From: Echinococcus granulosus
Lineage: Eukaryota; Platyhelminthes; Cestoda; Cyclophyllidea; Taeniidae
Length of the DNA: 64,000 nucleotides
Direction of reading: 5' to 3'
Assembly: GCF_000524195.1 (NCBI RefSeq)
Contig: NW_020170459.1
Coordinates: forward strand, 26,327-90,326
Shown: positions 50,301 through 62,770 of the stretch, one piece after another
Layout: every line of letters starts with the position of its first letter
Position numbering within the stretch: the stretch's first letter is position 1
Program-made: the position numbers and the translations under genes
The notes under the pieces: generated by a model
Database searches by the model: none
What the model was told of the DNA's origin: nothing
The model's input: only the letters and a program-made list of their open reading frames with translations

Positions 50301-53300
50301 TACATATACATTTTATACTTCTATTTGGTTATTTTATACTGGTCAGATCAACTGGAAGTCATTTAAGTCGTTAAATGGGTGGGTGGATGATAAGTTGTTT
50401 TCCGCCCTGCGAACATAAGACAAAGTTGTTAATAACCAGACAAGACAAGATTTGCACAAAATACCGCCACCAGGCTTAAGGGGGAAAACGCACTTGCGCT
50501 CCGAATCCTGCACCTTATCTCCCGCATCCGTGTGAGGGAAACTACAAAGAGGCTCGTGAGGCGGTCCCTCTCTGTCTCCGTGGGAGTTCCTGAAGGACGA
50601 CAGCAGGTTTGTAGAAAGACGGGCCAGTAGGGGTTCGGAAAAGTCCTCCGAGGTTAGGGATCGACTGGTTCCACTGAGAGGAAATGTGCTAGAGGACGAT
50701 GATGATGACTGAGGGGGTGCCGACGCCAGCCTTGTTTGAAAAGATGGTGGAGGGGGAGGTGGGGGGAGCGGTGGAGATGGGGCGGGGGGAGTTGCCGAAG
50801 GCACTGAGGTGGCGAGGGAGGGTGAGGAGGGGAGACAGCTTTCTGAGGTATGAACAAAATCCACCTCGTCACCAGTAGGTCCCGGTGAAGCGGCTGCCCC
50901 AGACTCAGAGGAAGCTGGAGAAGGGAGGTTATTTCCTGCAAGGATCCATTGGTTGAAGGACCTACGATCAACACCACCACAAAAAAACAACGTAGTGGGA
51001 ATAAAACCCAGAATGTCTGTTGAAACAAAGCATCTCATACCTGGCAAACCGAGATTCCATGTATTGCTTAGAAAGAAATGATGAGCAGCGTGTACTAGAC
51101 ATCTAGGGTATCACTGCAGCAGAGAAGCATCATGTCAGCACATGTGCATGACACGAAGCTAGATTTATAAATGAGAACTCAACAACCAATAGCCAAGCTA
51201 AACAATAAGCCACGTGTCTATTGGCCGGTAACGCGCAATTGCACTGATATCGCAGAAGAGATGAAGCTGACGGTGAGTAGTTAAGGCAACGAACACTAAT
51301 GAATGAATACCGGCAAAAAGACAGGAGGAGAGGCCCTTTGGCAACATCTTGATTACCAATTTTTGTCCACGAAGTTCTAATGCTGGGCAGTGTGGGTGTT
51401 AGTTCCTCGCCGCCACCAGCTTTTCTCAATTAGTTTCGGTTTAAAGATATCAGTTATAAATGCACATCCGACTACGTGGACCTTCGTAGTTTACCACCAC
51501 TCAACCACTCCATTAGTGCCATAGTTGCTTGACACCCGTGTTAGTGGCATTCCTATTCTTCCATATGCCCTTAATAAAGCTACTTAAGTGCCACATTGGT
51601 GGATCCACGCCTACAGGACAAAAGAGATGTCGGTTTGGATGACTGCTATATCGAAACATCGTAGAAGGAAGACGTCTGCACTCCAGACTTACAAAAAAGG
51701 GACCATTGAAATCACACCAATGTCGTGGTAGTTGTCACAAAATACAGGCATGCTTGACAGGCCGTAATAATTACATCAAGATTTGCCTTTAAAATATCGG
51801 AATGATTCATTGAAAACCGCGTGAATTTTCACTTAAATACGGTAAAAGTTGAAGAGATGACTGAATAGAGAATACAACCGTGTAAAGCCACTCTATATGA
51901 AGTTTTCAGGACATTTCAACGAGGAGTGATTAACTGCGAAATCCGCTCGCTAGAGCACATTGATTAACTTTGAGTACCTCACAAGATACACCACTAATGG
52001 CAGAAAATCATTGTAGGATTTTGGATGCTGTGAGGATTGTAGCACACCCGACTACTGAGGACGACGATTAAAAGACAACGAAGGTTGTTCAACAGAATAT
52101 CGGCTGTTTTCATCGTATTTTTAACTGCGTCAGTTGCGATTCGGTTCCCACACTAGTATCATAGAGGTATGCTCACGCCGCTGCCAAGGGACATTCCATG
52201 CCGTTTCAATTTATACCAAGAGAAGACAAAGCCTTAACAAAGAAGCGCCTCACCTACCCATAATGCTGTTTGATGATGTGTTGGGAGAACGGTAATACGC
52301 GGGAGGCAGGAGCAGCAGGGAATCGAAATTTGGGAAAGGCCTGGACAAGGAGAGAAAGATGGCGGCGTAGCTCCTCACAGGCCCGGGCGTGGGTCTCTGC
52401 GTCCTTCAGTTCGCCAGAATCGGGCAGTCGCCTGAGTCCTCCTTCCGTCTCCTTCTCGCTGTAGGCGGTGGTGGTGGCGGCGGCGCCAGAGGGGGTGTTT
52501 GCGTTCACGGAGACGCTGAGACAGGTGTGCAGAGTTACGTAGTTTGGCGGCGTCTTGCGAGTGGCATAGGTGCCAAAAAAGGAGACCAGGAGGAGCTTGT
52601 TTGGCAGCTCCGCCATCATCTTCCCCGGCCACCGTCGCCCCTCCTCGAAACGAACCCATACGACTGGGTGGATCACAGTCTGTAATTAAAGTAGACACCA
52701 TTCCTTGACTAATCGGGTGTGTTAGACTTCGAACAAGTAGAATTTTGATCTGATATCAATCGCAGACGGTCTGAACTTCATTACACTTTGAGCTGAACTC
52801 CCAATGCGTGGAAGGAGGATCGTGCTTTGAGCTTGCAAGCAGAATTAAGAGACTCACACAGGGTTTGGTGAACCACAGCCCCTCAGCAAGGTCGGTAGTA
52901 AGGTGCTCGGTGGGTTTTCGCATCTCGGGACGTCGATATATGTGCGGTTCACACTTGGAGATGGCGGGGAAGATGAAAGTAGTCGAAGGGAGGACAGGAA
53001 GGGCGATAATTCGATTGAGGTAGCAGGTGGGACAGGCTCGCAGGAGTTCGATCTCGCAGAGACACGCTTGCTCTAGAGAACGCGCCTTAACCAAGAGTTG
53101 GGGGTCTGAGAAAATGAGGAGAGTACATTGAATAAGATCATCTGCGCCCACCTCTGGCCGAAAATTTGTCAACATTTATAGTTGGCTTGCTTGTCAAGAG
53201 ATGAGCGCACGATAAGAATAGCAAATATAAAGGTGAGATGAACTTACTTGGCTTTTCCTCGGATATGAAGCAATTATGAATGATCCAGAGGAAATCAGCC

Positions 53301-56240
53301 AGAAATGCATTCGTTGATTTATATTGGCCAGCATTGACTCGCTGAAAAACGGGAGGGGGGGGATTAGTTTGCGTTCAGAAAAAAAGCTATGCAGAACCAG
53401 TTAAACCACACCTGAAGGAGTGTACGAAGATCCATAGGATATCTGATGGCACCCGACGTGCCGAAATTTTCACTAGAATCGACTGATTCTCGGAATGGTT
53501 CCGCCTAAAATTGCAAAAAAGTTGCGCTGAAGTTACATTAGAATAAGACGGCTTCTGCATACTTCATTACTCAAGCACTGCTGATAAAAGCTACTCAAAC
53601 ACCAATTAAGTAAGGAACTTTCTTGGGAGACGGCTATAAAATGGACACGTACCCAGCTTTGAATGGACAAGAAATCAATCATAAAAGCCAACGCCTTATT
53701 AAGTTGGTTCTCGTAGGTCACAGTCGAAACCACTGGTCCCCATTTCACCCCGTCCGATGTGCCCAAAGCTAGTTCACGACACAGGGCGCACTGCCAGTTT
53801 TCATGCGACAAGCCTTCACCCGACTTACTCTCTGGAATGTTTGAGCAATTGGAATGGTAGACGCGGGGACAGCTGCTGCAGGATTTCAACTAAAACAGCA
53901 AAAAGTCTCGAAATTCTGGAGAGCTAGTACCTAAATCTGGGGAAAATTCAAGTTCTACCTGTCCAGGACGATGACAAATCCAGCAGAAGTCATCAACTGC
54001 CTCCTGAGAAGAGTCTGAGGGGTGTCTAGCCTTGATGTTTGGCACCAGACCCGGACTCATTGGACCCGTGCTGCGCCTAGGCAGTAGCCAATCCGTCTGC
54101 TCGGTCTGCGAGAGCAGGGACATCTGGATATTCTCCAAACCCTGCTTTCGACTATTGCGACTCCGCTTCTTTACCGGTGACGAGACGGGCTGGACAACCG
54201 TTGTACCCTCGATAAGGGATACACATCTACCCCTAACTGGTGTAGGTGTACGAGTTTCAGATTGTCTATTTGTCCTGGAGGAGTTTCGACTGCTTCTTCC
54301 ACCTGTTGATTCCCTTAATGAGTTCCAATCGGGATCTAGAAACGCAAGTTAGCAGCACCAGTGATGACAATGGCCGATCGCTAGTGTAACCATTGGGTCC
54401 AGTACCATCCTGTGCAACAACGTGGGTTCTACCACAAACAGCATTTGATTGAGTTCTACGTCAGAACCACCTTTACGATGTCTTTTATCAAATTTGATTT
54501 TATAATGCTAAACAATTGTTCACGGTTCTTTCATTAGATATCAATGATGAGGAGCTCGCTCGAGAATGTGATGCTGTGGGGCAAAATCTCCATTTTTAGT
54601 AAAGGTATCATCATTCTCCTCAAATGTTACTACCTGTTAAAAGAGAGTCGAGCATGTCCGGTGTACTACCATCTTCCAGTCTATCCTGAAGCGGTAAAAA
54701 CAAGAGCATGAAATTAGCACATGTAAAATAGTTGCATGCGATAATGATACCTAGACAAATAGCCACTAAACGGATACAGCAAAACAAATAACAAAGCCAC
54801 CGATTAAACTAATTGTGTAAAGACCTGCGGAGGTTCCAAAAACATCAAACAATAATTCACCGTCTGATTGGTGCAAAAAAATGCAACATAATGATACGAT
54901 AGGCAAACAGCACATACATTAAAAAGCGATGAAAATCACAACTATCAAGAGGCCCAAAAGCCAGTTTGAGGTGGCCACGAACCCACTTCAAGACGAGAGC
55001 AACGGATGGGTAGTGTCCCAGCATGGTCATCGTGGCTTACATATGCGCGGATTCATGACGCATAAGATACTGGCTTACTTTAAATATAGGGATGGCTTCT
55101 AAACCTTATTTTGCATCAACTAGCACGACCACCCCATGAATATCAATCGTCTTAGAACTGATCTGTAGTAGCAGTCTAAAAATGCCCGAACCGTTTTGAA
55201 CTTCCTTTGGTTCTACAGGTAAAGAACATACCCTGCTGCCCGTCCCATACTAACGTACTTTCAGCTTTGTCTTACTTTATACGATGACAATCAGCTCCAA
55301 AGATAGGTGTTAACTAATTGCGGTTTGACCAGGGAATCTAATATTCATAGTATGGAATAAAAACTCCTTATCAGATTTAATAAATCGTGAAATCATAGTC
55401 TGCTGCAATGAAAAAGCTGACCAACTATTTATGGATACCCTGATTATTTTGGGCAAAACATGTTCTAGTACAATATGAGGCTTCTTAATTTTTTTCGAAA
55501 AGGAACGCAGGGCGACATACTCTAGAAATTCTTCTACGTTTCTTCCGTGTGGAGCTGTCACCTTTGTCAGTGAAGCGTGTGTTTGATGATCGGGAGGGAG
55601 TCCGCGACTTTGCAGCACTTTTACGACGTGTGGGCATTTCGGATTCTAGTAGCAAAATGTGAATATTATTTCCGTTGAACTACGGGAAATAAAGCAAGTT
55701 GTCAGAACACGTATAAAAGCAAGAAAACCACACCAATTCCAAAGACCACACTTTGAATTTAGAAATTTAGACCAGGCTGAGAATACACATTGAGGTGGTT
55801 AATTTGCAGTTTTTTGACGACTCAAGAACAAGGCGTGAAAGCACAACCTCGTTTGCGGGGAGCACTAGTATTTGCCTCTTTGGAGTAAAGGGGCGAATTT
55901 TCTGAAGGCTGGTAACTGTCTGATTGAAAATTGCAATCGATTACAAGAGGCCCCTCTAAAAACGGTGAAAAGATAGACTCACCAAATGTGTTAGATATCT
56001 TGAACAGAAAAATAAATCACAACAAGTTACCGGAAGGAATATCATCATCAGAGATCTGAGTGCGCGAACTTCGTCTGATATTGCCACGAGACCTCGAGGA
56101 TTTGCTTCTGAAAGACAATAGCTGCAATAAGACAGTAATCTCTCGAAATGATCTCGTACTCCTAAGACAAAACGTAGCAGAAAACTAAAAGTACCGCCGA
56201 CAAACGTGCAAACAGAGACTCAGCTCACGTACCTCGACAT
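47195..56240 (-). CDS. ZMYND8-like chromatin reader (PHD-bromo-PWWP-MYND)
   Basis: Exons in transcript order: 56240-56233 (ATGTCGAG), 56107-56031, 55645-55521, 54685-54634, 54335-53959, 53889-53653, 53504-53412, 53341-53248, 53105-52858, 52679-52258, 50961-50494, 49084-48909, 48726 (or 48713)-48655, 48441-48167, 48031-47736, 47374-47195; about 1065 aa. Phases agree except at 48909/48726, where a small exon is missing or an edge is wrong. Domains: PHD near residues 205-250 (CWIC, CSSC, YHSNC, CALC), bromodomain near 275-354 ([19 protein letters not shown]), a CPTCYLN linker, PWWP near 440-490 ([19 protein letters not shown]), a Pro/Ser-rich linker, a coiled coil near 920-1005, then MYND ([24 protein letters not shown]) and a short Q-rich end. 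The arrangement and MYND sequence resemble ZMYND8 more than ZMYND11. Such proteins bind modified histone tails and recruit repressor complexes in the nucleus. Confidence 0.9.
50158..50304 (+). repeat. Solo TRIM LTR inside a ZMYND8-like intron
   Basis: Read on the + strand it is the inverse form of the LTR (TTATCTCGGTTTCGGTAGGT at the left, AGGAAAGTCTCAACGCGCTACA at the right). By the convention used for the other copies the element is therefore on the - strand, the same sense as the host gene. It lies in the intron between exons 50961-50494 and 49084-48909. Confidence 0.65.
50962..52257 (-). other. Large intron of the ZMYND8-like gene (after the PWWP exon)
   Basis: It runs from a GTAGGT donor next to the PWWP exon to a GATCGTAG acceptor; phase 2 is preserved. 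Short frames inside (for example 51130-51429) show no family. Confidence 0.65.
54686..55520 (-). other. Intron of the ZMYND8-like gene
   Basis: It lies between the RRRISR exon and the [12 protein letters not shown] exon, from a GTATGT donor to a CGCTTCAG acceptor. No exon or repeat seen inside. Confidence 0.55.
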
Positions 56241-58073
56241 GTCTTAACTCAAAAACGATTAGTTATTACGCTTGGAATAAAATATGAGTACATCTAAGAA
56301 ACATGGAGTGGAAACTGAGAACATCATCGTCATCACTAAAGAACAATCAATACGTTGTCACCCTGTATCCTGATTTTTGTTTCCCCATCCAGGGGAGCTG
56401 CTTAACTAAAAATAGTGGGGAAAAGCATGGGACTTGATGACGCGTGGCCTACTACAATTAATTACGTCTCAAACGCGGCAAACACCTGGCTTTAGATGAC
56501 TGTATTCAAGTGCCATACATTATTTAGTAAAAGCATGCACTCAAAACCGCAACGGAAAAGAAAATCAGAGCACACAACTAGGAGACATTCAAGTAACAAA
56601 AAGTGACCCTAGGTAGTAGGGTGGATTTTCCAAACGCCACTCACGTTTCAGAATCCCTAGTCATCAACTGCACTATGCATAGGAACCTAGGACGATGCTC
56701 AGGTTAGTCCATTTAAAATCAGTTTATGTGATATTATGAAGTGACACCACAATATTACGATGACATTAACACGAACACATGAAAGACTCGCTTAATCTGG
56801 GCTATTTCATTAAGGTAGGCCACCGAAACAACACTAATGTACCAATCAAATTCGCAAGTTTGAAGGGAAGATGTTTACTAACTAATACTATTTGAGGATA
56901 CGTGTTCACCCGTAAACACACCATCAGTGGTTTCAAAGGTCTGCTGCACAGCTTTTCTGAGTTTTCATCAACGATGTTTGTGGCTTAGGAACATTTCGCC
57001 CTAATTCTCTAACATTGCTGGAGGTTCTAAATCCATAACCAAAAAGAGCTATATTAGTTATCTTTCGAAGATCGGAGTGAAGAAAATCCAGACAGAAAGA
57101 TTAAAGGAATTATACTGGTCTCGAAAATCGGCATAAAATATCGGTGCAATGTATGTCTGTCGAAATGCACCTCTTGAGGAGGATTTGTTTAGTAACCACG
57201 ATTCTCGCAATGGAACAGGTATCATCTTCCCCCGAAAAGGATATGCATTATGAACAAGCACAACTCTGGCAATTTCATCGCTGCAATTATAAGGAAAAGG
57301 ATATGTCTTATGTAATCATTTCAAGTATCAAGACTAATGCATTTAGCGGTTCGCTAAATACTGAAAAATTTGCGTAGGACAAATGTCACAAATGCTTAAA
57401 AACTAAAACCAGGGCGCATCTTCCATTTTCTGACCTTCAACCAAAAGATGAAAATTTGAGTACATGTGGGATATTGGTTCTAGTGTAGCTGCTTATTTAA
57501 GTTTAGAATTGTGCTAAAAGGCAGCATTCCTTAGACACCATCTGGAAATAATCGCTGAAGTCATTGCGTCGGCAAACTTCTCAATATTTTCTCAAGTTAG
57601 CCTATTTTTTCGTTGCAGTAGATAATTACTTGTTTTACTATCTAAGGGCTTCTAAATTGCCTTTTATCCCAGCTTTTCTATCGTTTTCATGAAAAGACAT
57701 GTAACCAACAGCACTTTGTTTAAATACATTTGAAACTACAAACTACTCCGTTCTCGTGCGTGTGGTCATCTGGTTAGTCTTTCAGGATTTCGACTGTTCT
57801 CCCATCTAGGTAAGTGATATGGGTGGTACAGCTCCATACAGTGTCCTACTTAACAACAATGCCTTTTTATTTGTGGCGTCCCTGCCGTGCATAATCCCTA
57901 GGATTTTTCACTGTTTCTATTGTGCTGCTGATAGTTTCTTTACCTCTGAATCATCTAGTTGATTTTTGCTAAACTGTTTCCATATTACTGTGGTTGTTAA
58001 TATATTTGAAGCTTATATTCGCAAGCATGTCTCTTTTCTTTTTGCATTACCCCCACTTTGACTGGTAATTTAG
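56241..58073. other. Divergent promoter region
   Basis: It separates the ZMYND8-like start (-, 56240) from the Sec2-like gene (+). AT-rich; no exon recognised. Upstream exons of the Sec2-like gene, if any, would lie here. Confidence 0.4.
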
Positions 58074-58074
58074 G

Positions 58075-59513
58075 ATGGAGGGCAAAAGCATTTCGAAAAA
58101 ACTGACTGAAGAAAATAATGAGCTCAAGCACTACATCGATTCCCTAAATAAGGAATGCATGGAGTTGCAAGCTGCACTTTTTGAAGAGGCAAATAAAATG
58201 GTATCCTCATTTTTTTGATTAACATAATCTAGGCGCAAAATGCTTACGCTGCTGAACACGCTGCCGTTAAGCGTGCTAAAGAAGTAGAGAAGGAAAATTC
58301 GGTTAGCAAACTCGGCTTTCCTTTTCTTTTGTTACTTTTTTTGGAAACAAATCCTATCCTATTTTCAGATCCTCAAAAAAGAAGTACAAGCCCTCAAAAA
58401 TACTCTTCGGCTGCATGAAGAAAAATCAGGCGTGTTCGCTGTACAGAGGTCAGTTCAACGCTATCCTGTCTTTCATGACTACTCACTTTCCGTATCCCTA
58501 ATCGACTAGCAATCTATATATTTTCCTTGGCCCTACATAATTCCGCATTTTTAGGTTCGAATTGTATTGAGTGGTTTGTTAATCAGTAATATCTCACAAG
58601 TTCATTTGCTTAATTTAAGATTACCTTTTTTCTTGCACAGTTATAAATGGCATTATAATAATAAAATCATATGCTACATATTCAAATATAGGCGCTAATC
58701 ATCTTGACTACAAACGAATTTTTAAGTTACGTGTTACTGCTCAAGTATTTCGCCATTTTTTATTCTGCTCTAGCATATCAGTACCTGTATTGTAGTTCAA
58801 TAAAACAGATAGGCGTGTTACGCAATTTGTTTGCCATTTTACAATCACATAGCACAAATTGTCACCTGCATCACAAAAGGTATTCAAAAATTCTAATCAT
58901 CTAGGATTCGCGGAGGGTTAATTTATAACGTGGCGTTACGACCCCAGCGATTCAGTTAACTGTGTAACGTCCCGTTTAGTTTGGTCAGAAATAAACTCTC
59001 ATTTAATCATTTTAAAATTCGTATCTTCACGCTGTTTGATTAGGGCTACTGCGTCAGCAGTCTACTTAAGACCAAGTATAAAAAGACATACAGGATCCCT
59101 AATTGTTGATTTGAGCTGCTGGCGTCTCGTTATATACACCTACTCCAAGGGTCTTGCTTTAATCCCTCGCCACTGAAGCCATTGTCTTTAAGGTGAAGCT
59201 AGTTCTACACTACAGGTCAATGTCAGGCATGGTCCCGACAGCTAGCACACCGGAGGCGGAGGAGAAGGGCAAGGGCAATCGTCTGCGACGTCTTAGCTAT
59301 CTCCTCAGCCCCGCCCCCACCCCACCTCACTCCTCCAACCCTCTTGCCTCGCAGGTGGATCGACGTCGGTGGAGCTCTACCTTGAACACTTCCATCATTA
59401 ATGTAACCTCGCAGGAGCCCGTCACTCGCAAGTACCTCCTTGAGGCCCTCACTTCCAGTGCTACTTGTGCTGAAACAGTGGGTGACGACCACTTTCAGGC
59501 GAGTTCTCACTAA
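58075..59513 (+). CDS. Sec2/Rabin8-like Rab GEF domain protein
   Basis: Exons 58075-58200, 58233-58301, 58369-58448 and 59216-59513; phases 0, 0, 2; 190 aa plus stop at 59511-59513. The first intron is only 32 nt. Residues 1-92 form a coiled coil with ECMELQAALFEEANKM followed by AAVKRAKEVEKEN and KKEVQALKNTLR. This matches the Sec2 domain of RAB3IP (Rabin8) and RAB3IL1, where LTASLFEEAHKM is the conserved core that contacts Rab8. The family activates Rab8 for vesicle traffic to cilia and plasma membrane. Residues 93-190 are a basic Ser-rich linker. Vertebrate members have about 140 more N-terminal residues and a conserved C-terminal domain, neither found here. ATG 58075 directly follows a TTTAG/G acceptor-like site, so an upstream exon is possible. 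The 3' end could instead splice at a GC donor (CAG/GCGAGT at 59499). Confidence 0.75.
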
Positions 59514-60005
59514 TCAAAACTGTTTGATGCCTCAAGTACGAGCCTACATTTTGCATATTCTCGTTACCTGTTAGCTCTCCTTAAAAGTCTAGTCTGTTGA
59601 AAGTATTTGTATGTTTTTATTTGGAATACTAAGATAGGTATTTGGATACACTATTGACAGGAGTAAGACAAATGCCGTCTGTCTGATATTTAAATTCTAC
59701 CAGCCTTCTTATTGTTAGCTTTTGTTTGACACTATTGATGTGCACAAACGTGTTCGGCGTCTCACTTGGTACTTTTACAACCACTTTTGCCGAAGGTCTG
59801 TCCGCTTTATCGTGCTAGTTACCTCCTAGCGACTTTCTCGACATATGCTGCCGGTTTTGAGACTATCAACAAAAATAAAGATTCATTGATAGTATTGATA
59901 TCTTCAGTGAGTTACTATTCAATGCAAATCTCCCACCCTTCCCTGTTATAATTGAATAACTTTCCACACTGATCAGTATCAGGTTTAAATACATTTATTA
60001 AACAA
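59514..60005. other. Flank downstream of the Sec2-like gene
   Basis: No supported exon. Confidence 0.3.
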
Positions 60006-60195
60006 GTAAAAACAAACGCTTTATGATGACGTTTTAGACAAAATACCGCACGAAGGCTCCTAACACTCCTTGCCACAAATAAAAGCTGGCTTTCATAAGT
60101 TTTTATTATTAGCTTTTAATTGTAGCAAGGAGTGTTAGGGGCCTTCGTGCTATTTTTTTTGCCTAAAACGTCACTACAAAGCGTTCGGTTTTTTC
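60006..60195. repeat. Long inverted repeat (foldback/MITE-like)
   Basis: Two arms of about 80 nt (left 60006-60087, right 60111-60195) are near-perfect reverse complements around a loop of about 23 nt. Shared blocks include GCACGAAGG...CCTAACACTCCTTGC on the left and GCAAGGAGTGTTAGGGGCCTTCGTGC on the right, the outer GACGTTTTAG/CTAAAACGTC, and AAAAGCT next to the loop. No frame lies inside. It fits a miniature inverted-repeat transposable element or a long hairpin RNA; no target duplication was identified. Confidence 0.8.
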
Positions 60196-62387
60196 GTGAT
60201 GGAAGTTAGGCATATGTCGGTGAAATGATCTTTGACTTCTCGCAACCTCCTTGCCATTTACCTTATCGACTTTGCCTTGGTGATTTTATCGTCTTCAGTT
60301 TACTTCTTTCCAAAGACACTCTCTCACATGCTTACGTTATAATTGTTCAACCCATTTTCCTACAGTTTTCATCCGTTTCTGTTTCCTTAATTGACTGTGA
60401 TGACGACTTTACTGTTCCTTTTCACCTCAAACCGAAGCACCTAATCTGTTTCTCTATGTGATCCCACATCTCCCTCAAACAGTTAATCACGCTGTGTGTA
60501 AGCCCTTGCATCGGCTCATTTAGTATGCACTGATTTAAATAAGTTGGAGTCTGCAGAATTCAATTTACCTCACCCTCTCAAGTGGGCTTGCACTCTTAAT
60601 GGCATCCATGGCTTTTGTTGTCCGCTGAACTCTTCAGTCGGCCCTCAACAGATCGGGTTTAGCCAAACCGGAAGTATAGTTTTCGAAGACGTGTTTGCTC
60701 TCGAGTGCGTGTGGGTAAGCGTGTTTACCATACGTCAACTTTCATTTTTGGACTTCATAGTTGTCACACCAAATCCGCCTCTTTGGTTTCTCTTGTGCAT
60801 GCTCAGGCGCATTGCATCAATGTGTGCATTCCGATTTGAGAGTATTTCCCGCACTTCAAGCGCATTTGAACAACAAGATTTTTAGCAGTGCTGACGAAAT
60901 TAGCTCCCTGTACGCAATCACGTGGTGCGATTTAACAAGATACTGACCTAATTAATCGATTTCTCTGACATGTGCAATTGCGTCATCTCTAAACAACTCC
61001 GAATGGGTGATATTCTTGCTGCAAATCATTTTTACCATACCTTCATCATTTCTTATTACTTTTGATTTAACTGAATTTGTGGGTTGAATATATTGTCAAA
61101 TGACGTACTAAACAGTTGAAACTTGAGTATTTTTGGTAAAAATAATTATGATGATTTCTCACTTTGGATCGCATTGCATGGTCTTGACATCTCAATAGCC
61201 AATTATTTGAATTAATGATGAATGCTATTCACTTTTCTTTGAGTGAGAATTACCAGCGGAATTGAATTGTCTGAACCATTTCTGGACGGCACGTTCTGCC
61301 ACGCCACCTTATTTAGATGCTATGCAGCAAATGTTGTGGGTAGATTCTGCGACTTTAGCACCGGTTTCAACTCGGTTCGTTAAGCCGGCAAACTAGAATC
61401 ACATCCATCAGGTTACACCAATTTTTGACGTAGAACACAGTTAGGAGTATTGCACTGATGAACTTCTGGATATCTGCACTTTATGATCCATGCTTGTGAA
61501 GAGTTCGATGTCAGAAGTTCCTTCCCCAAAAGTTGCAAGTTATTGCTGGGAGCTAATATTGCAAATTGCATGAACTTTATTTTACCTGATGCCTTAATCT
61601 GGCATGTTAATTTCTCCTGTCAGTAAGTCAAATCAGCATAGAAACGGGGCTGTACTTTTTCAGACAGTGGGGCCTCCACACCACCCCACTATTGTTTCAT
61701 TTTCAATTTTTTGAATTTTACAGATGTGTATCCTCTTTGAAACGCCTAAGGTTAGATTTGGAGGGTATCTGATAATAACGACAGCGGATGATATCAAATT
61801 ATCGCCTATGAATTGAAAAAAAAATACATTACTTTTGATCGTAGCCCCTCTTTTCGTCATATTTAATGTGCTACAAATGCGATTGACCCATTGTTCCATA
61901 TGGCTTTGACGACTTGGAATTCCATGATTTATCGCACGAATGACTTTTCCTCTGCCGGCTTGTGTGCAAGTGAGCCCATGCATGGGTGTATAAGTGGTCC
62001 CGCTTTGGTAATCCTCAGAGTCACTGAGCTGGCTCCTTCTTCTGGGCATGCTGAAACCAATCACCAACTTGACCTATTTCTGTGCTTGGCGCATGTGGTT
62101 GACTGGACGTCAAGCGACAGTCAACCGCTGTGCTCAGCCGCTCTGAAGCTGTTACTGATCAAAAATTACCTTATTTCCTGTCAGTCTTAACGGTGTAATA
62201 GTTAGATCTACAAGGTTCTACAGTACCATTACTTAGGAAGCGATCAGCGTTATAGCTACCTATTGATGCACCCCTTTGGCAGTGGGTATTACCTCCGTCA
62301 CATTCTCGCGGGAAGTTAGCAGAAACCGACCACCATGTTCATTATCCAACCAAGTAGATTTTCCCGCTTCCTTTGGTGAATAAATCA
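60196..62387. other. Intergenic with unassigned frames
   Basis: A 135-codon - strand frame (61660-62067) and a 113-codon + strand frame (60544-60885) have no recognised domain. The latter has a CTLNGIHGFC motif that faintly recalls the Rabin8 C-terminal domain, but the rest does not match. Confidence 0.3.
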
Positions 62388-62770
62388 ATGAAGTCAAATC
62401 GTTACCCCTGCGAGTATACCTACTTTGAGGTCATATCCCGGCCGTACCTCCCCCTCATACAGGAGCTTTTGAGTGAGTTTTATGTGCCAGTGGTGACTAT
62501 TTACTTACTGTGATTCATTTTCTGCTCTCCTCCTGGGTAAGAGAAGTTCATAAGTTTGCTTGTTTGCCTGTTTAACCTGTCTACTGTTTTGGTCTTCGGC
62601 TGGGTCTACCTCTGCTCCTCCCTCTATTTGCTCAATTCGCAGGAACACTGGGGTATCTTAAAAGAAGTAAGCTAGTATGCCATCAAATAGTTGGGTTTGC
62701 CTTGATGACGCTTTTGTTACTAAGTGCCTCGGTTTTCTTCCCAACTCTGAAGTGCTCTTACTTTCAGTAG
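62388..62770 (+). CDS. Candidate small membrane protein, two exons
   Basis: Exon 1 is 62388-62472 (ATG, then KSNRYPCEYTYFEVISRPYL) with a TTGA/GTGAGT donor. Exon 2 is 62643-62770 after a CAATTCGCAG acceptor; phase 1 matches on both sides. The join encodes 70 aa, ending with a basic RTLGYLKRSK segment, one hydrophobic helix (IVGFALMTLLLLSASVFF) and KCSYFQ before TAG. Exon 2 alone has 41 open codons without its own start, so it is invisible to ORF calling. The family is not recognised. It could also be the end of a longer gene. Confidence 0.35.

Noticed and set aside
47195..56240. ZMYND11 instead of ZMYND8
   Set aside because: The MYND finger ([24 protein letters not shown]) and the coiled coil directly before it are closer to ZMYND8 as remembered; a search should confirm.
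60544..60885. Rabin8 C-terminal domain exon
   Set aside because: A CTLNG...C pattern is the only resemblance; the conserved RI..VC.FFTY.RYI block is missing and no phase link to 59513 was found.
61660..62067. 135-codon - strand frame
   Set aside because: No domain, no conserved composition and an internal poly-T run; it may be chance.
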